DNA of 8,277 bases from NCBI GenBank assembly GCA_900552445.1, contig URZS01000034.1:1-8277 (forward strand), in the 5' to 3' direction. A program made the translations under genes and the position numbers. Below are positions 1 through 7,031 of the stretch, piece after piece; position 1 is the stretch's first letter, and each line of letters starts with the position of its first letter. The notes beneath the pieces were generated by a model. The model was not told the origin of the DNA. It made no database searches and saw nothing but the letters and a program-made list of their open reading frames with translations. This stretch comes from an uncultured Veillonella sp. (GTDB lineage Bacteria > Bacillota > Negativicutes > Veillonellales > Veillonellaceae).

Positions 1-283
1 ATATAAATATATATACTAATCTTACCACAGACACAGTAATAACTATAGTGTTTTAGGGGTAAATTTTATAAAACTAATATAATTTCGCATTAATCAATTT
101 CTGCTATAAGTACACTGCTAATACAATTGCTCTAATATAAGTAAATTGAGTTATACGACTATACATATATGGGCAATTAATTACTTGTTTACCATAACAC
201 AATCAATCTGAAGTAATATGAAATACACATATAAAATACGAAAGTAAATACTGAAATAAATACTGAAGCAAATACTGAAGTAG
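1..283. other. AT-rich non-coding region downstream of the tolC terminator
   Basis: No plausible gene is seen on either strand: there are many stops and no ribosome binding site followed by a sustained reading frame. The stretch is very AT-rich and holds a short 12-bp tandem repeat at its right edge (listed separately). It lies beyond the operon terminator, so it is probably an intergenic spacer leading to a gene outside the window. Confidence 0.6.
244..279. repeat. Three tandem copies of a 12-bp unit
   Basis: Three consecutive 12-base units (244-255, 256-267, 268-279) share the core AAATACTGAA; only the first two bases of each unit vary (gt, at, gc). The array ends 5 bases before the terminator hairpin of the tolC operon. 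It is too short and regular to be a CRISPR. It could be a slippage-prone microsatellite or a protein-binding site; no function can be assigned. Confidence 0.7.
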
Positions 284-312
284 CAAAAAAAGACGACCGA
301 AGTCGTCTTTTT
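284..312 (-). terminator. Intrinsic terminator after tolC, UUCG-type loop, probably bidirectional
   Basis: On the minus strand a 7-bp perfect stem (AGACGAC paired with GTCGTCT, 302-308 and 291-297) closes on a TTCG loop flanked by C and G, the very stable cUUCGg tetraloop. A run of seven T follows. The A-rich side extends the stem and also gives a five-T run on the plus strand, so it could stop transcription from both directions. It begins 15 bases after the tolC stop codon and marks the end of the minus-strand operon. Confidence 0.93.
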
Positions 313-327
313 AGGTTACATATTATA

Positions 328-1788
328 TTATTGATGGCTACCAAGTTTTGCTAATTGTTCAAGGGCACCACTATTTGCAATAATCTCAGCACCTTGGCCA
401 ACTGGAGTATTCAATGGAACACCTGTTAATTGTTCAAGCGCTGCTATGCTAATATTATAGTTATATAGAGCTTGTACATAATTATTACGAGCTGTTGTCA
501 ATTTTGTTTCTGCATCAAGAACGTCAAGGTTAGTACCAACGCCTGCACGATAACGAAGTGTAGCGATACGGAAGCTTTCTTGACCTTGAGCTACTGCAGT
601 TTGTGTACTTTGAATAGTTTGTTCAGCAGAACGCAAATTGAAGTATGCTTTTTGTACTGCTAGTAATACAGCATCTACAGTTGCTAAGTTAGCTTCTTTA
701 GCTTGTTCAAGTTGCGCATTTGCTTTTTTAATGGCATTTTGTGTAGCACCGCCATCCCATAAACTCCAAGATGCACTAGCACCTACGCTCCAGGATTTTG
801 TGCTTGTCCCAAAGTAACCATCTGGATCAATATAACCACGACCAGCTTTTACTGCTACAGTCGGTAAATAGCCAGCTTTAGCAGATCTTACAGCTTCTTC
901 AGCAGATTTCACATCAAGGGCAGATTTTACAAGAGCGGAACGATGAAGCATAGCATATGCTTTAGCTTGCTCTAATGTTACATTGTATGGCTTGTATTGT
1001 AAATCATGTTCTGCCGTAGTAATAGATGTTTGTACAGGATATGCAATGACTTGATTCAAGCTTGCTTCTGCTAAATTCGCAGTATTTTGTGCTTTTACAA
1101 GAGATGTTTCAGAATCAGCAAGATTTGTTTTAGCTGCCAATACATCAGAGCTTGCTACTAAGCCTACATTATATTGTGCTTCTACATTTGTTACATGACC
1201 TTGATAATCTTTAACAGCTTGTTGAGCTACATCAATAAGATTGCGGTTCATAATCAATGTATAATAGCCGCTAATAGCGTCGTATTTAGCTTGTTGAAGT
1301 GCTTCTTCATAGCTAGCACCAGTACCTTCACGAGTATAGCGAGCAGAATCAATGCTTGCATCAAGTTGAGGATGGAATACAGGCGCACTAATAGAGAAAT
1401 TATGGCTACCAGACTTACCACTACCAGTATCGCCTCCAGTTCTCTGCGCATTCCAAGCATAACTTACACTTGGATTTTTCCCAGCAGCTACTTGACTCAC
1501 AGCAGATTTTGCGGCCTCATAACCCCACTTAGTTTGTTTTGCAGTACGGTTATTCGCCAATGCTAAATCAATAGCACGAGTCTCATTAAGAGCAAGTACA
1601 TTCTCATAAGTCTTGCTATCTTGAACTGCTTTTTCAGCCAATTGCTTTTGCGTTAACTGAATAGCCTCTTTCTGATATTTAGTGAGTTGATCACCATTAT
1701 TAACAGATGTAGTTACGCTATCGGCAGCCATTACACCAGTAGTAGCTAAGGAGAGCATTACGCCTAAGGATAGCACCTTTTTATTCAT
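328..1788 (-). CDS. tolC: TolC-like outer membrane efflux channel protein
   Basis: This is an outer-membrane channel of the TolC/OEP family, a trimeric barrel-plus-helical-tunnel exit duct for efflux pumps or type I secretion. The 486-residue product starts with a signal peptide (MNKK, hydrophobic core, cleavage likely after VMA at residue 21). A Lys/Gln-rich segment (about 28-60) precedes two OEP repeats. The repeats are recognisable by the paired motifs YNVGLVASSDVLAAKTNL (206-223) and YRAGVGTNLDVLDAETKL (413-430), each followed by a long helix; this is the internal duplication typical of TolC. Length is normal for the family. The reading frame extends 7 codons further upstream, but GGAGGT at 1796-1801 sits 7 bases before this ATG and directly before a proper signal peptide, so I chose the shorter start. 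The gene lies 42 bases after mlaD and is followed by the operon terminator, so it is probably last in the mla operon. No pump gene is adjacent, and the partner transporter is unknown. Confidence 0.92.
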   Translation of the reverse strand: MNKKVLSLGVMLSLATTGVMAADSVTTSVNNGDQLTKYQKEAIQLTQKQLAEKAVQDSKTYENVLALNETRAIDLALANNRTAKQTKWGYEAAKSAVSQVAAGKNPSVSYAWNAQRTGGDTGSGKSGSHNFSISAPVFHPQLDASIDSARYTREGTGASYEEALQQAKYDAISGYYTLIMNRNLIDVAQQAVKDYQGHVTNVEAQYNVGLVASSDVLAAKTNLADSETSLVKAQNTANLAEASLNQVIAYPVQTSITTAEHDLQYKPYNVTLEQAKAYAMLHRSALVKSALDVKSAEEAVRSAKAGYLPTVAVKAGRGYIDPDGYFGTSTKSWSVGASASWSLWDGGATQNAIKKANAQLEQAKEANLATVDAVLLAVQKAYFNLRSAEQTIQSTQTAVAQGQESFRIATLRYRAGVGTNLDVLDAETKLTTARNNYVQALYNYNISIAALEQLTGVPLNTPVGQGAEIIANSGALEQLAKLGSHQ

Positions 1789-1795
1789 AATATGT

Positions 1796-1801
1796 ACCTC
1801 C
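1796..1801 (-). promoter_or_regulatory. Ribosome binding site that decides the tolC start
   Basis: GGAGGT on the minus strand, 7 bases before the ATG at 1788. It lies inside the alternative 7-codon N-terminal extension (first ATG at 1809), which argues against that longer start. Confidence 0.85.
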
Positions 1802-1830
1802 ATACTCATAAAGAGTAAATGTATTAGTCA

Positions 1831-3090
1831 CTAGAATACTTGTTTAATACCGAAATAGGTACCTCCATTCGTAGAGCTGAATGGTCTGGTCATTTGAATA
1901 ACGCCATAGGTATCTTTATGTAAACGTATATCACTACGAATACGATATTTACGATGATTAAGATCATACATAGCAGCAGACAAGGATACAGGGCCACGTA
2001 AATTATAATCTACGCCCACGCCCAATTCACTTTCAAAAATACCACCACGCACTAACCATTTAGAACTGACAAATTTACCTGCATTTAAATCAAATTTTGT
2101 ATCATCCCCAATATTGGATAAGCCAATTTCAGCCATTCCTTTATCGTTAAATGCACGAAGTCGACCATTGATGCGGAATTCATTATCTGTTGTGTTATAC
2201 AACATATCTACAGATGGTTCAACCTTAGGGGAGGACTTTTTTTCAGTTGTACCAACCTCTACAACATTTCCATTTGCATCAGCTCGATACGCCTTACCAC
2301 CCATTAATTTATTAATACGTGCAGAGATTTGCGCCGTATTATGTAACGTCTCCTGAATATTTGCTTGCGCTTTAGGATCTGTTACAGTAGCTTCCATGGA
2401 ACGAGCCATATTATCTACACGATCCGTAGTTTGTTTTAAATTAGTTAAGATAGCGCGCATATCATTGCCTGCATTACCATCAGCGTTAAATTGCTGAGCA
2501 GCTTGATTTAACTGGGCAGTTACATTTGCCATATTTTCAGTAATGGCTACTGCATTGTCAGCCATCACCGCCGTAGATTGCAAGGAATGCTTGAGCGCAT
2601 TTTGAGTTGCAGGATCACCAATAATACTATTGATAGACTGCAACATCTTCTCGGTGCCATCCATTAATTTCTGAGCACTTTGCATGGCCTTCTCCATAGC
2701 ATCAATGCCTTCCCCTTTAACAGAGTCACCATCTTGTAAATATACTTTAGATTGGCCCGGTGAAATTTGAATATATTTATCACCCAAGAAACCATCAGAA
2801 CCTAATGTGAAAATAGAATCACTTGGAATCTGAGTTTTTTCATCCAGCTTCATCTTAACTACAACGCCACGCGGTGTAATTTCAATATCAGAAACTGACC
2901 CGATGGCTACGCCAGAAAACTTAACTTGATTGCCATTTTTCAAACCATTTACTTGAGCAAAATCACCAGTAATTGTCATTTGTGGTTTAGCCCATATATC
3001 AATGCGTCCTACAAACAGTATGCCCGCAATAAATAAAGCTATACCTATTATTGTGAAAGCCCCTACCTTGGCCTCCGTCGTCCACTTCAT
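1831..3090 (-). CDS. mlaD: MlaD-like MCE protein with C-terminal outer-membrane beta-barrel (trans-envelope lipid bridge)
   Basis: This is the MCE-domain substrate-binding component of the MlaEFD phospholipid transporter. The 419 residues run as follows: short cytoplasmic start, one membrane anchor (about 9-29), MCE domain (about 36-114, with NGLKNGNQVKFSGVAIGSV and DGFLGDKYIQISPG), a long helical region (about 128-265), a polar linker (266-290) and a beta-rich segment (about 291-419) ending in Phe like many barrel proteins. E. coli MlaD is under half this length and lacks the last two parts. From memory, Veillonella parvula MlaD has been described as spanning the envelope with an inner-membrane MCE domain and an outer-membrane barrel, and this layout fits. 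A motif of the form DPxxQ...L..TA occurs twice in the helical region (159-174 and 238-253). The ATG overlaps the mlaF stop by one base (TAATG), suggesting coupled translation; GGGAG lies just upstream inside mlaF. The barrel assignment rests on pattern and precedent, not a structure. Confidence 0.92.
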   Translation of the reverse strand: MKWTTEAKVGAFTIIGIALFIAGILFVGRIDIWAKPQMTITGDFAQVNGLKNGNQVKFSGVAIGSVSDIEITPRGVVVKMKLDEKTQIPSDSIFTLGSDGFLGDKYIQISPGQSKVYLQDGDSVKGEGIDAMEKAMQSAQKLMDGTEKMLQSINSIIGDPATQNALKHSLQSTAVMADNAVAITENMANVTAQLNQAAQQFNADGNAGNDMRAILTNLKQTTDRVDNMARSMEATVTDPKAQANIQETLHNTAQISARINKLMGGKAYRADANGNVVEVGTTEKKSSPKVEPSVDMLYNTTDNEFRINGRLRAFNDKGMAEIGLSNIGDDTKFDLNAGKFVSSKWLVRGGIFESELGVGVDYNLRGPVSLSAAMYDLNHRKYRIRSDIRLHKDTYGVIQMTRPFSSTNGGTYFGIKQVF

Positions 3091-3848
3091 TATATATCTC
3101 CCATCGCAGATACGTTAATCGGTTCTGCTTCGCCATTAATAAACTGTTGTACCTTTTTGTTTGTAGAATTCTTAAAGTCTATTGTATCAGAAATCTCTAC
3201 AAAACGCCCCTTATCAAGTAAAGCTATACGATCGGCTACATAAAATGCAGATTGCATATCATGTGTTACTACGATAGAGGTACAACCAAGCCGATTTTGC
3301 ATCCCTTTTATCAGCATACTAATTGTACCTGATGTGATTGGATCCAAACCAGACGATGGTTCATCATAAAGAATTAAACTAGGATCTAGTGCAATAGCAC
3401 GAGCTAAGCTAACACGCTTCTTCATACCACCAGATAATTCATTTGGCATATAGGATTCATATCCTTTAAGACCAACCCAGTCGAGTCGCTCTGCCACAAT
3501 GCGTTTAATCTCGTCTTCCCCTAACTTCGTATGTTGACGTAGACCAAAGGCTACGTTTTCCCCCACCGACATAGAGTCAAAAAGAGCAGAGTATTGGAAC
3601 ACCATGCCCATTTTTCTTCGTACTGTATTAAATTCATCTTCAGATAATGTTGTTATATCTGTGCCATCTACGATAATCTGCCCCGATGTAGGACGTTGTA
3701 AGCCAATCAGCAAGCGAAGTAATGTACTTTTACCACTACCACTACCACCTAATATAACTAATGTTTCCCCATCATTAATAGTGAGATTAACGGAGTCTAA
3801 AATCACACGCGACTCATAGGCAACTACAACATTGCATAGTTCTATCAT
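3090..3848 (-). CDS. mlaF: MlaF-like ABC transporter ATPase of the MlaEFD lipid transporter
   Basis: This is the cytoplasmic ATPase that powers MlaE/MlaD lipid movement across the envelope. At 252 residues it is a complete single nucleotide-binding domain. It has Walker A GGSGSGKST (34-42), Q-loop Gln85 in MVFQYSALFD, signature LSGGMKKR (138-145), Walker B LILYDEP with Glu163, D-loop SSGLDP (165-170) and H-loop His196 in VVTHD. The FQ-x-x-ALFDS segment and the LSGGM(K/R)KR form of the signature are characteristic of the MlaF/Mkl branch rather than of generic importers. All catalytic residues are present. The start is an ATG with AGAGGG (3853-3858) 4 bases upstream. It lies 20 bases after mlaE and overlaps mlaD by one base. 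MlaB, the STAS partner that binds MlaF in E. coli, is not encoded in this window. Confidence 0.95.
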   Translation of the reverse strand: MIELCNVVVAYESRVILDSVNLTINDGETLVILGGSGSGKSTLLRLLIGLQRPTSGQIIVDGTDITTLSEDEFNTVRRKMGMVFQYSALFDSMSVGENVAFGLRQHTKLGEDEIKRIVAERLDWVGLKGYESYMPNELSGGMKKRVSLARAIALDPSLILYDEPSSGLDPITSGTISMLIKGMQNRLGCTSIVVTHDMQSAFYVADRIALLDKGRFVEISDTIDFKNSTNKKVQQFINGEAEPINVSAMGDI

Positions 3849-3868
3849 AAATCCCTCTAAAACTTCTG

Positions 3869-4639
3869 CTAATATAACAAAGTAGATAAAAAGTAATTTA
3901 ATACAAATACTAAAATGATACTAGTTACTACAGAACTAGTTGTGGAGAAGCCGACTGCTTCTGCGCCCATTTTAGTTTCCATCCCCTTATATGCACCTAC
4001 CAATGCAATGACTGCGCCGAATACACTAGATTTAATTAAACCTAATGTAAAATCAGAAATAGTAGAGAACATTTGAATGGAATCTAAATATGTACTTGGT
4101 GCCAACCCCTTAATAACAGTAGCTACAAAGTAACCACCGGCAATACCAATTACCACACCGTAAAAGGCCAAGATTGGAACCATTACCATACATGCCACCA
4201 CACGAGGAACTACGAGGTAACCTACTGGGTCAACAGCCATAACTCGAAGAGCATCAATTTGCTCTGTTACCTTCATAGTACCAATTTCTGCAGTAATGGC
4301 AGCACCTACACGGCCAGCTAGCACAACGCCTACTAAAATAGGTCCTAATTCACGTCCCATAGCTACCGCCATAAGACCACCAACTGTACTTTGTGCGCCA
4401 TACGTAATTAATACATCTGTGATCTGCAAAGTCATAACCGCGCCTGCGAAGAGCAACGTCAAACTTATAATCGGCAATGAGTCCACCCCCAGGTGAGCCA
4501 TCTGCTGAAACACATGCCACAGATTAATCATTTTTAGTTGTTTTATAGTGTGCCACACCAATAATGTAGCACTACCCATCTGCGATAGGCCGTTTATTAC
4601 GGTTCTACCTATCGATTCAAGCCAATTCAACAGATTCAC
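3869..4639 (-). CDS. mlaE: MlaE-like permease of the MlaEFD lipid transporter
   Basis: This is the inner-membrane permease of the MCE-type lipid ABC transporter. The 256-residue length is typical. It has an amphipathic N-terminal segment, then several hydrophobic membrane spans (roughly 52-76, 96-118, 142-173, 198-216 and 234-255). The family hallmark runs from RELGPILVGVVLAGRVGAA (96-114) into ITAEIGTMKVTEQIDALRVM (115-134), and a YKGMETKMGAEAVG motif follows at 217-230. The start codon is GTG at 4637-4639: an ATG at 4641-4643 is in another frame and soon meets a stop, while AAGGGG at 4645-4650 is well placed for the GTG. The gene lies 21 bases after the S55 protein gene and 20 bases before mlaF, so all are likely co-transcribed. 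Nothing looks truncated. Confidence 0.94.
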   Translation of the reverse strand: MNLLNWLESIGRTVINGLSQMGSATLLVWHTIKQLKMINLWHVFQQMAHLGVDSLPIISLTLLFAGAVMTLQITDVLITYGAQSTVGGLMAVAMGRELGPILVGVVLAGRVGAAITAEIGTMKVTEQIDALRVMAVDPVGYLVVPRVVACMVMVPILAFYGVVIGIAGGYFVATVIKGLAPSTYLDSIQMFSTISDFTLGLIKSSVFGAVIALVGAYKGMETKMGAEAVGFSTTSSVVTSIILVFVLNYFLSTLLY

Positions 4640-4644
4640 CCATT

Positions 4645-4650
4645 CCCCTT
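4645..4650 (-). promoter_or_regulatory. Ribosome binding site for the GTG start of mlaE
   Basis: AAGGGG on the minus strand, 5 bases before the GTG at 4639. It supports the GTG over the out-of-frame ATG that partly overlaps this gap. Confidence 0.7.
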
Positions 4651-4660
4651 ACAGTCTTAC

Positions 4661-6667
4661 TTATTCAGCTGAATTAGTACCATCAACCTTAGACTCGCCT
4701 TTTTTGTCAGCCTCTTTGGACTCCTTCTTATCAGAATCTTTTACATCCTTTTTATCGGATTTTTTAGCTTCTTTTTTATCAGCTTTGTCTTTCTTTGCTT
4801 GGTCTTCCAACTCTAATTTATGTTCCATCTTGATCTGATTTTTAACTTCTTTTACGCGTTTAGCTAATTCTTTATCACGATCAGCTGGCTTCATAACATG
4901 AATCGTAAATTGACCATCGCCTTGTACGATGTACTCAGTATCAACTGCAGTCTTTTCGATTTTTTTATCATCATCTTTACCAGAGCTCAAGTCTTCTTGA
5001 CCTGTTTTCTTTTGTACATCCCCTGGCATAGGTTTTGATTCAACATCTTTGATTTTAGCTTTTTTAACAGATTTAGAACCATCTTCATCAACTAGACTAA
5101 TGCCATCTTCCAAAAATTCTACGACGATTTGGTTATTTGTATCTGTTTTTTGAATTTCATCGTAAAGCTCATTAAAGTCTTTATGAATTTTTAAACGACG
5201 CAAAATTTCATCTGTTAAATTATATTTTTGTTTTTCTAAAACATATGGCAATGGAATTTCTCCACCACCACGTACCTCTAAGGTATACTTACCAATTGCT
5301 TGATCTTCAGGAACCTTAAAGAAGATTTGTTTAACAACCTTTTCGCCGCGGAACGGTTCTAAAGTAACATCTACAACAATTGTATCCCCAGGAGAAACAA
5401 CAGTAGATGATGCAGACGCATCAATGAGCTTCGCTGTTTTCTTATCTTGAGTTACTTCCGTCTCAACTGTAATGTCCGCAATTTCATAGTTTATGAATCG
5501 ATTATTCATTAGAACATCGATGACATTATAGAACTCATCAACGGCTTTCTCAGAAATAGAATCAGCGCTATAGAACATATTTGTCCGCGTTAACGGCTTG
5601 TGCTCTTTTCCTTTAGGCGTAATAGTATAGGAAATTGTCGCTGTCCCAGAGCCGCTACGATCTAATGTTTTATTTAACATATTATACAAAGATGTAGCTG
5701 CTAAGGTTGGCGTCATTTCACTATCTTCTACGACCTTAACAGAGCTAGTTTTATCACGGCCCATATCGCGATCTTTTAGATGAAATCTCAATGGGATGCC
5801 ATGAGCAATTACGCCAGATACACCAGCGATACCTGCCCCTCTATCCTCCGTAACAGAACCAACTTCTTGGCCCATAGAGCCAAGTTTAAATGCTGCATTA
5901 TAACTTTTAACTACTGTAAAAATACTCGCATTATGCATGAAGTAGTTTGAAGAACCGTGCTTCAAGAACGGATGACCAAAGGCTACGATTTTTTCACCAT
6001 CTACATAAGTAACAGTGCCAATAGCCCCTAATTTAAGATCCCCATCAACTAATAATGCTGCTACGGATCCACCAGCCTCTAATGGTTTTGCTATTTCATC
6101 ACCACTAGCACTAGCAGTATCATAAGTTTCATATTTATATTGTGGCAGCTTGGATTTGAAGTAATCCATGGATGCCGCGTCAAAACCATAAGCCATGAGT
6201 GGAGTTCCAAGAGGAATCAACTGAGTGTCATCCCAAGGTTTAGATAAATTCTTCTCATATGGAATATTCCATAGTTTTACCATATCCTCGATAGGAGTAA
6301 TCATCCCAATTGTGCCGTCTGCAAACCCCCAGCCATAGGCAACAGCGCCAACGAGCTTACCATTTATATATACAGGGCTACCACTCATACCGTGAGCAAT
6401 ACCACCGGTTTGTTCCATAATAGGACCGGAGAATTTTGCCAAAATAAGATGACCAGATGGTCCCTTATCCTTCATGACACCAAGCACCTTTACATCAAAG
6501 GTGGAGATAGTATCCCCTACGATTACAGTTTTTGCAATACCTTCCATACCTGTAGTTACATCATTGACAGGCATGAAATCGACAGCCTGTGCAGCTGTAA
6601 GTGAGGTACAGAAGAAAAGCGCCAGTATCGCTTTTCTATACCGACGCCAAGAATGAGAAAACTTCAT
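4661..6667 (-). CDS. Exported SpoIVB-type (S55) peptidase-like protein with charged C-terminal tail
   Basis: This 668-residue protein is predicted to be exported: basic N-terminus, hydrophobic core, likely cleavage after AQA at 28. Residues about 31-132 form a block with GPIMEQTGGIAHGMSGSPVY (81-100) and NGKLVGAVAYGWGF; Ser95 in GMSG matches the nucleophile of the Bacillus SpoIVB peptidase. Residues about 212-286 hold GAIGTVTYVDG, then FGHPF with His232 matching the SpoIVB catalytic His, then GQEVGSVTEDRGAGIAG. In SpoIVB the His block comes before the Ser block; here the order is reversed. The position matching SpoIVB Asp363 is Ser80, so catalysis is uncertain. A beta-rich region (about 395-480) follows, and the last 50 or so residues are a Lys/Asp/Glu-rich low-complexity tail. 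AAAGGAG sits 7 bases before the ATG. It is gene 2 of the presumed operon, 21 bases before mlaE, so an envelope function linked to lipid transport is plausible. Substrate and activity are unknown; no PDZ domain is seen. Confidence 0.85.
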   Translation of the reverse strand: MKFSHSWRRYRKAILALFFCTSLTAAQAVDFMPVNDVTTGMEGIAKTVIVGDTISTFDVKVLGVMKDKGPSGHLILAKFSGPIMEQTGGIAHGMSGSPVYINGKLVGAVAYGWGFADGTIGMITPIEDMVKLWNIPYEKNLSKPWDDTQLIPLGTPLMAYGFDAASMDYFKSKLPQYKYETYDTASASGDEIAKPLEAGGSVAALLVDGDLKLGAIGTVTYVDGEKIVAFGHPFLKHGSSNYFMHNASIFTVVKSYNAAFKLGSMGQEVGSVTEDRGAGIAGVSGVIAHGIPLRFHLKDRDMGRDKTSSVKVVEDSEMTPTLAATSLYNMLNKTLDRSGSGTATISYTITPKGKEHKPLTRTNMFYSADSISEKAVDEFYNVIDVLMNNRFINYEIADITVETEVTQDKKTAKLIDASASSTVVSPGDTIVVDVTLEPFRGEKVVKQIFFKVPEDQAIGKYTLEVRGGGEIPLPYVLEKQKYNLTDEILRRLKIHKDFNELYDEIQKTDTNNQIVVEFLEDGISLVDEDGSKSVKKAKIKDVESKPMPGDVQKKTGQEDLSSGKDDDKKIEKTAVDTEYIVQGDGQFTIHVMKPADRDKELAKRVKEVKNQIKMEHKLELEDQAKKDKADKKEAKKSDKKDVKDSDKKESKEADKKGESKVDGTNSAE

Positions 6668-6679
6668 TCCTTCTCTCCT

Positions 6680-6964
6680 TTATTTACTTTCTACAGTGAC
6701 AACGATTTGATCACGAGAAACGTCTGAACCCACTGTAACATTAACCGCCGATACAGTACCAGTTACAGTAGATTTAGCAGCAGCCATAGGGCCAGCTAAT
6801 GTTTCGACAGTCACCAATGTTTGACCTTCTGTTACAGAAGCGCCAACAGAAACTGTAGAGGCAACTTTACCTGTTAATACACTTTGGTATGATACAGGGG
6901 CCGCCATTACAGAGCTGACACTTAAAATGCCTAGCGCAGCTAAGGCCAACACTACTCTTTTCAT
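6680..6964 (-). CDS. Small exported protein with biotinyl/lipoyl-like fold, no modifiable lysine motif
   Basis: The 94-residue protein begins with a clear signal peptide (MKRVV, hydrophobic core, cleavage likely after VMA at 21). The mature part, about 73 residues, resembles a biotinyl/lipoyl carrier domain, a flattened barrel built from two similar halves. The halves are visible as TGKVASTVSVGASVTEGQTL (31-50) and TGTVSAVNVTVGSDVSRDQI (69-88), both followed by a VTVE-type strand. In true biotin carriers the turn between them carries E-A-M-K-M; here it reads ETLAGPMAAAK (54-64) with no Lys at the modified position, and export would take it away from the ligase. It therefore looks like a structural lipoyl-like domain, as found within periplasmic adaptor (HlyD-type) proteins, but standing alone. 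AAGGAGGG lies 6 bases before the ATG. It is the first gene after the operon promoter and lies 12 bases before the S55 gene. Its function is unknown. Confidence 0.85.
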   Translation of the reverse strand: MKRVVLALAALGILSVSSVMAAPVSYQSVLTGKVASTVSVGASVTEGQTLVTVETLAGPMAAAKSTVTGTVSAVNVTVGSDVSRDQIVVTVESK

Positions 6965-7002
6965 AACGATCCCTCCTTTTACAAAATTAGTTATGTATTT
7001 AT

Positions 7003-7031
7003 AGTATACTAAATTATTAGCAATTTTTCAA
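7003..7031 (-). promoter_or_regulatory. Sigma-A-type promoter for the six-gene operon
   Basis: On the minus strand TTGAAA (7026-7031) and TATACT (7003-7008) are separated by exactly 17 bases, each one or two changes from consensus. Transcription would start near 6996, giving a leader of about 30 bases before the ATG at 6964. The region around it is AT-rich. It lies entirely outside the insertion sequence, 16 bases from the outermost estimate of its end. Confidence 0.8.

Noticed and set aside
20..100. TTAATG and TATAAA spaced by 17 bases on the minus strand as a promoter leading out of the window
   Set aside because: The -35 matches consensus at only half its positions, and such pairs are expected by chance in very AT-rich DNA.
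1174..1566. 130-codon open frame on the plus strand opposite tolC
   Set aside because: It is antisense to a well-supported gene, its predicted product is cysteine-rich and matches no family I recognise, and I see no ribosome binding site or promoter.
1789..1809. Seven-codon N-terminal extension of TolC from the ATG at 1809
   Set aside because: The strong ribosome binding site lies inside this extension, and the downstream ATG begins a textbook signal peptide.
4548..4838. 96-codon open frame on the plus strand opposite mlaE and the S55 gene
   Set aside because: Its Ser/Phe/Leu-rich end is the complement of the Lys/Asp-rich tail of the S55 protein, so it is a composition artefact.
6680..6964. 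Biotin carboxyl carrier subunit of a decarboxylase
   Set aside because: It carries a signal peptide, lacks the E-A-M-K-M lysine motif, and has no carboxylase genes nearby.
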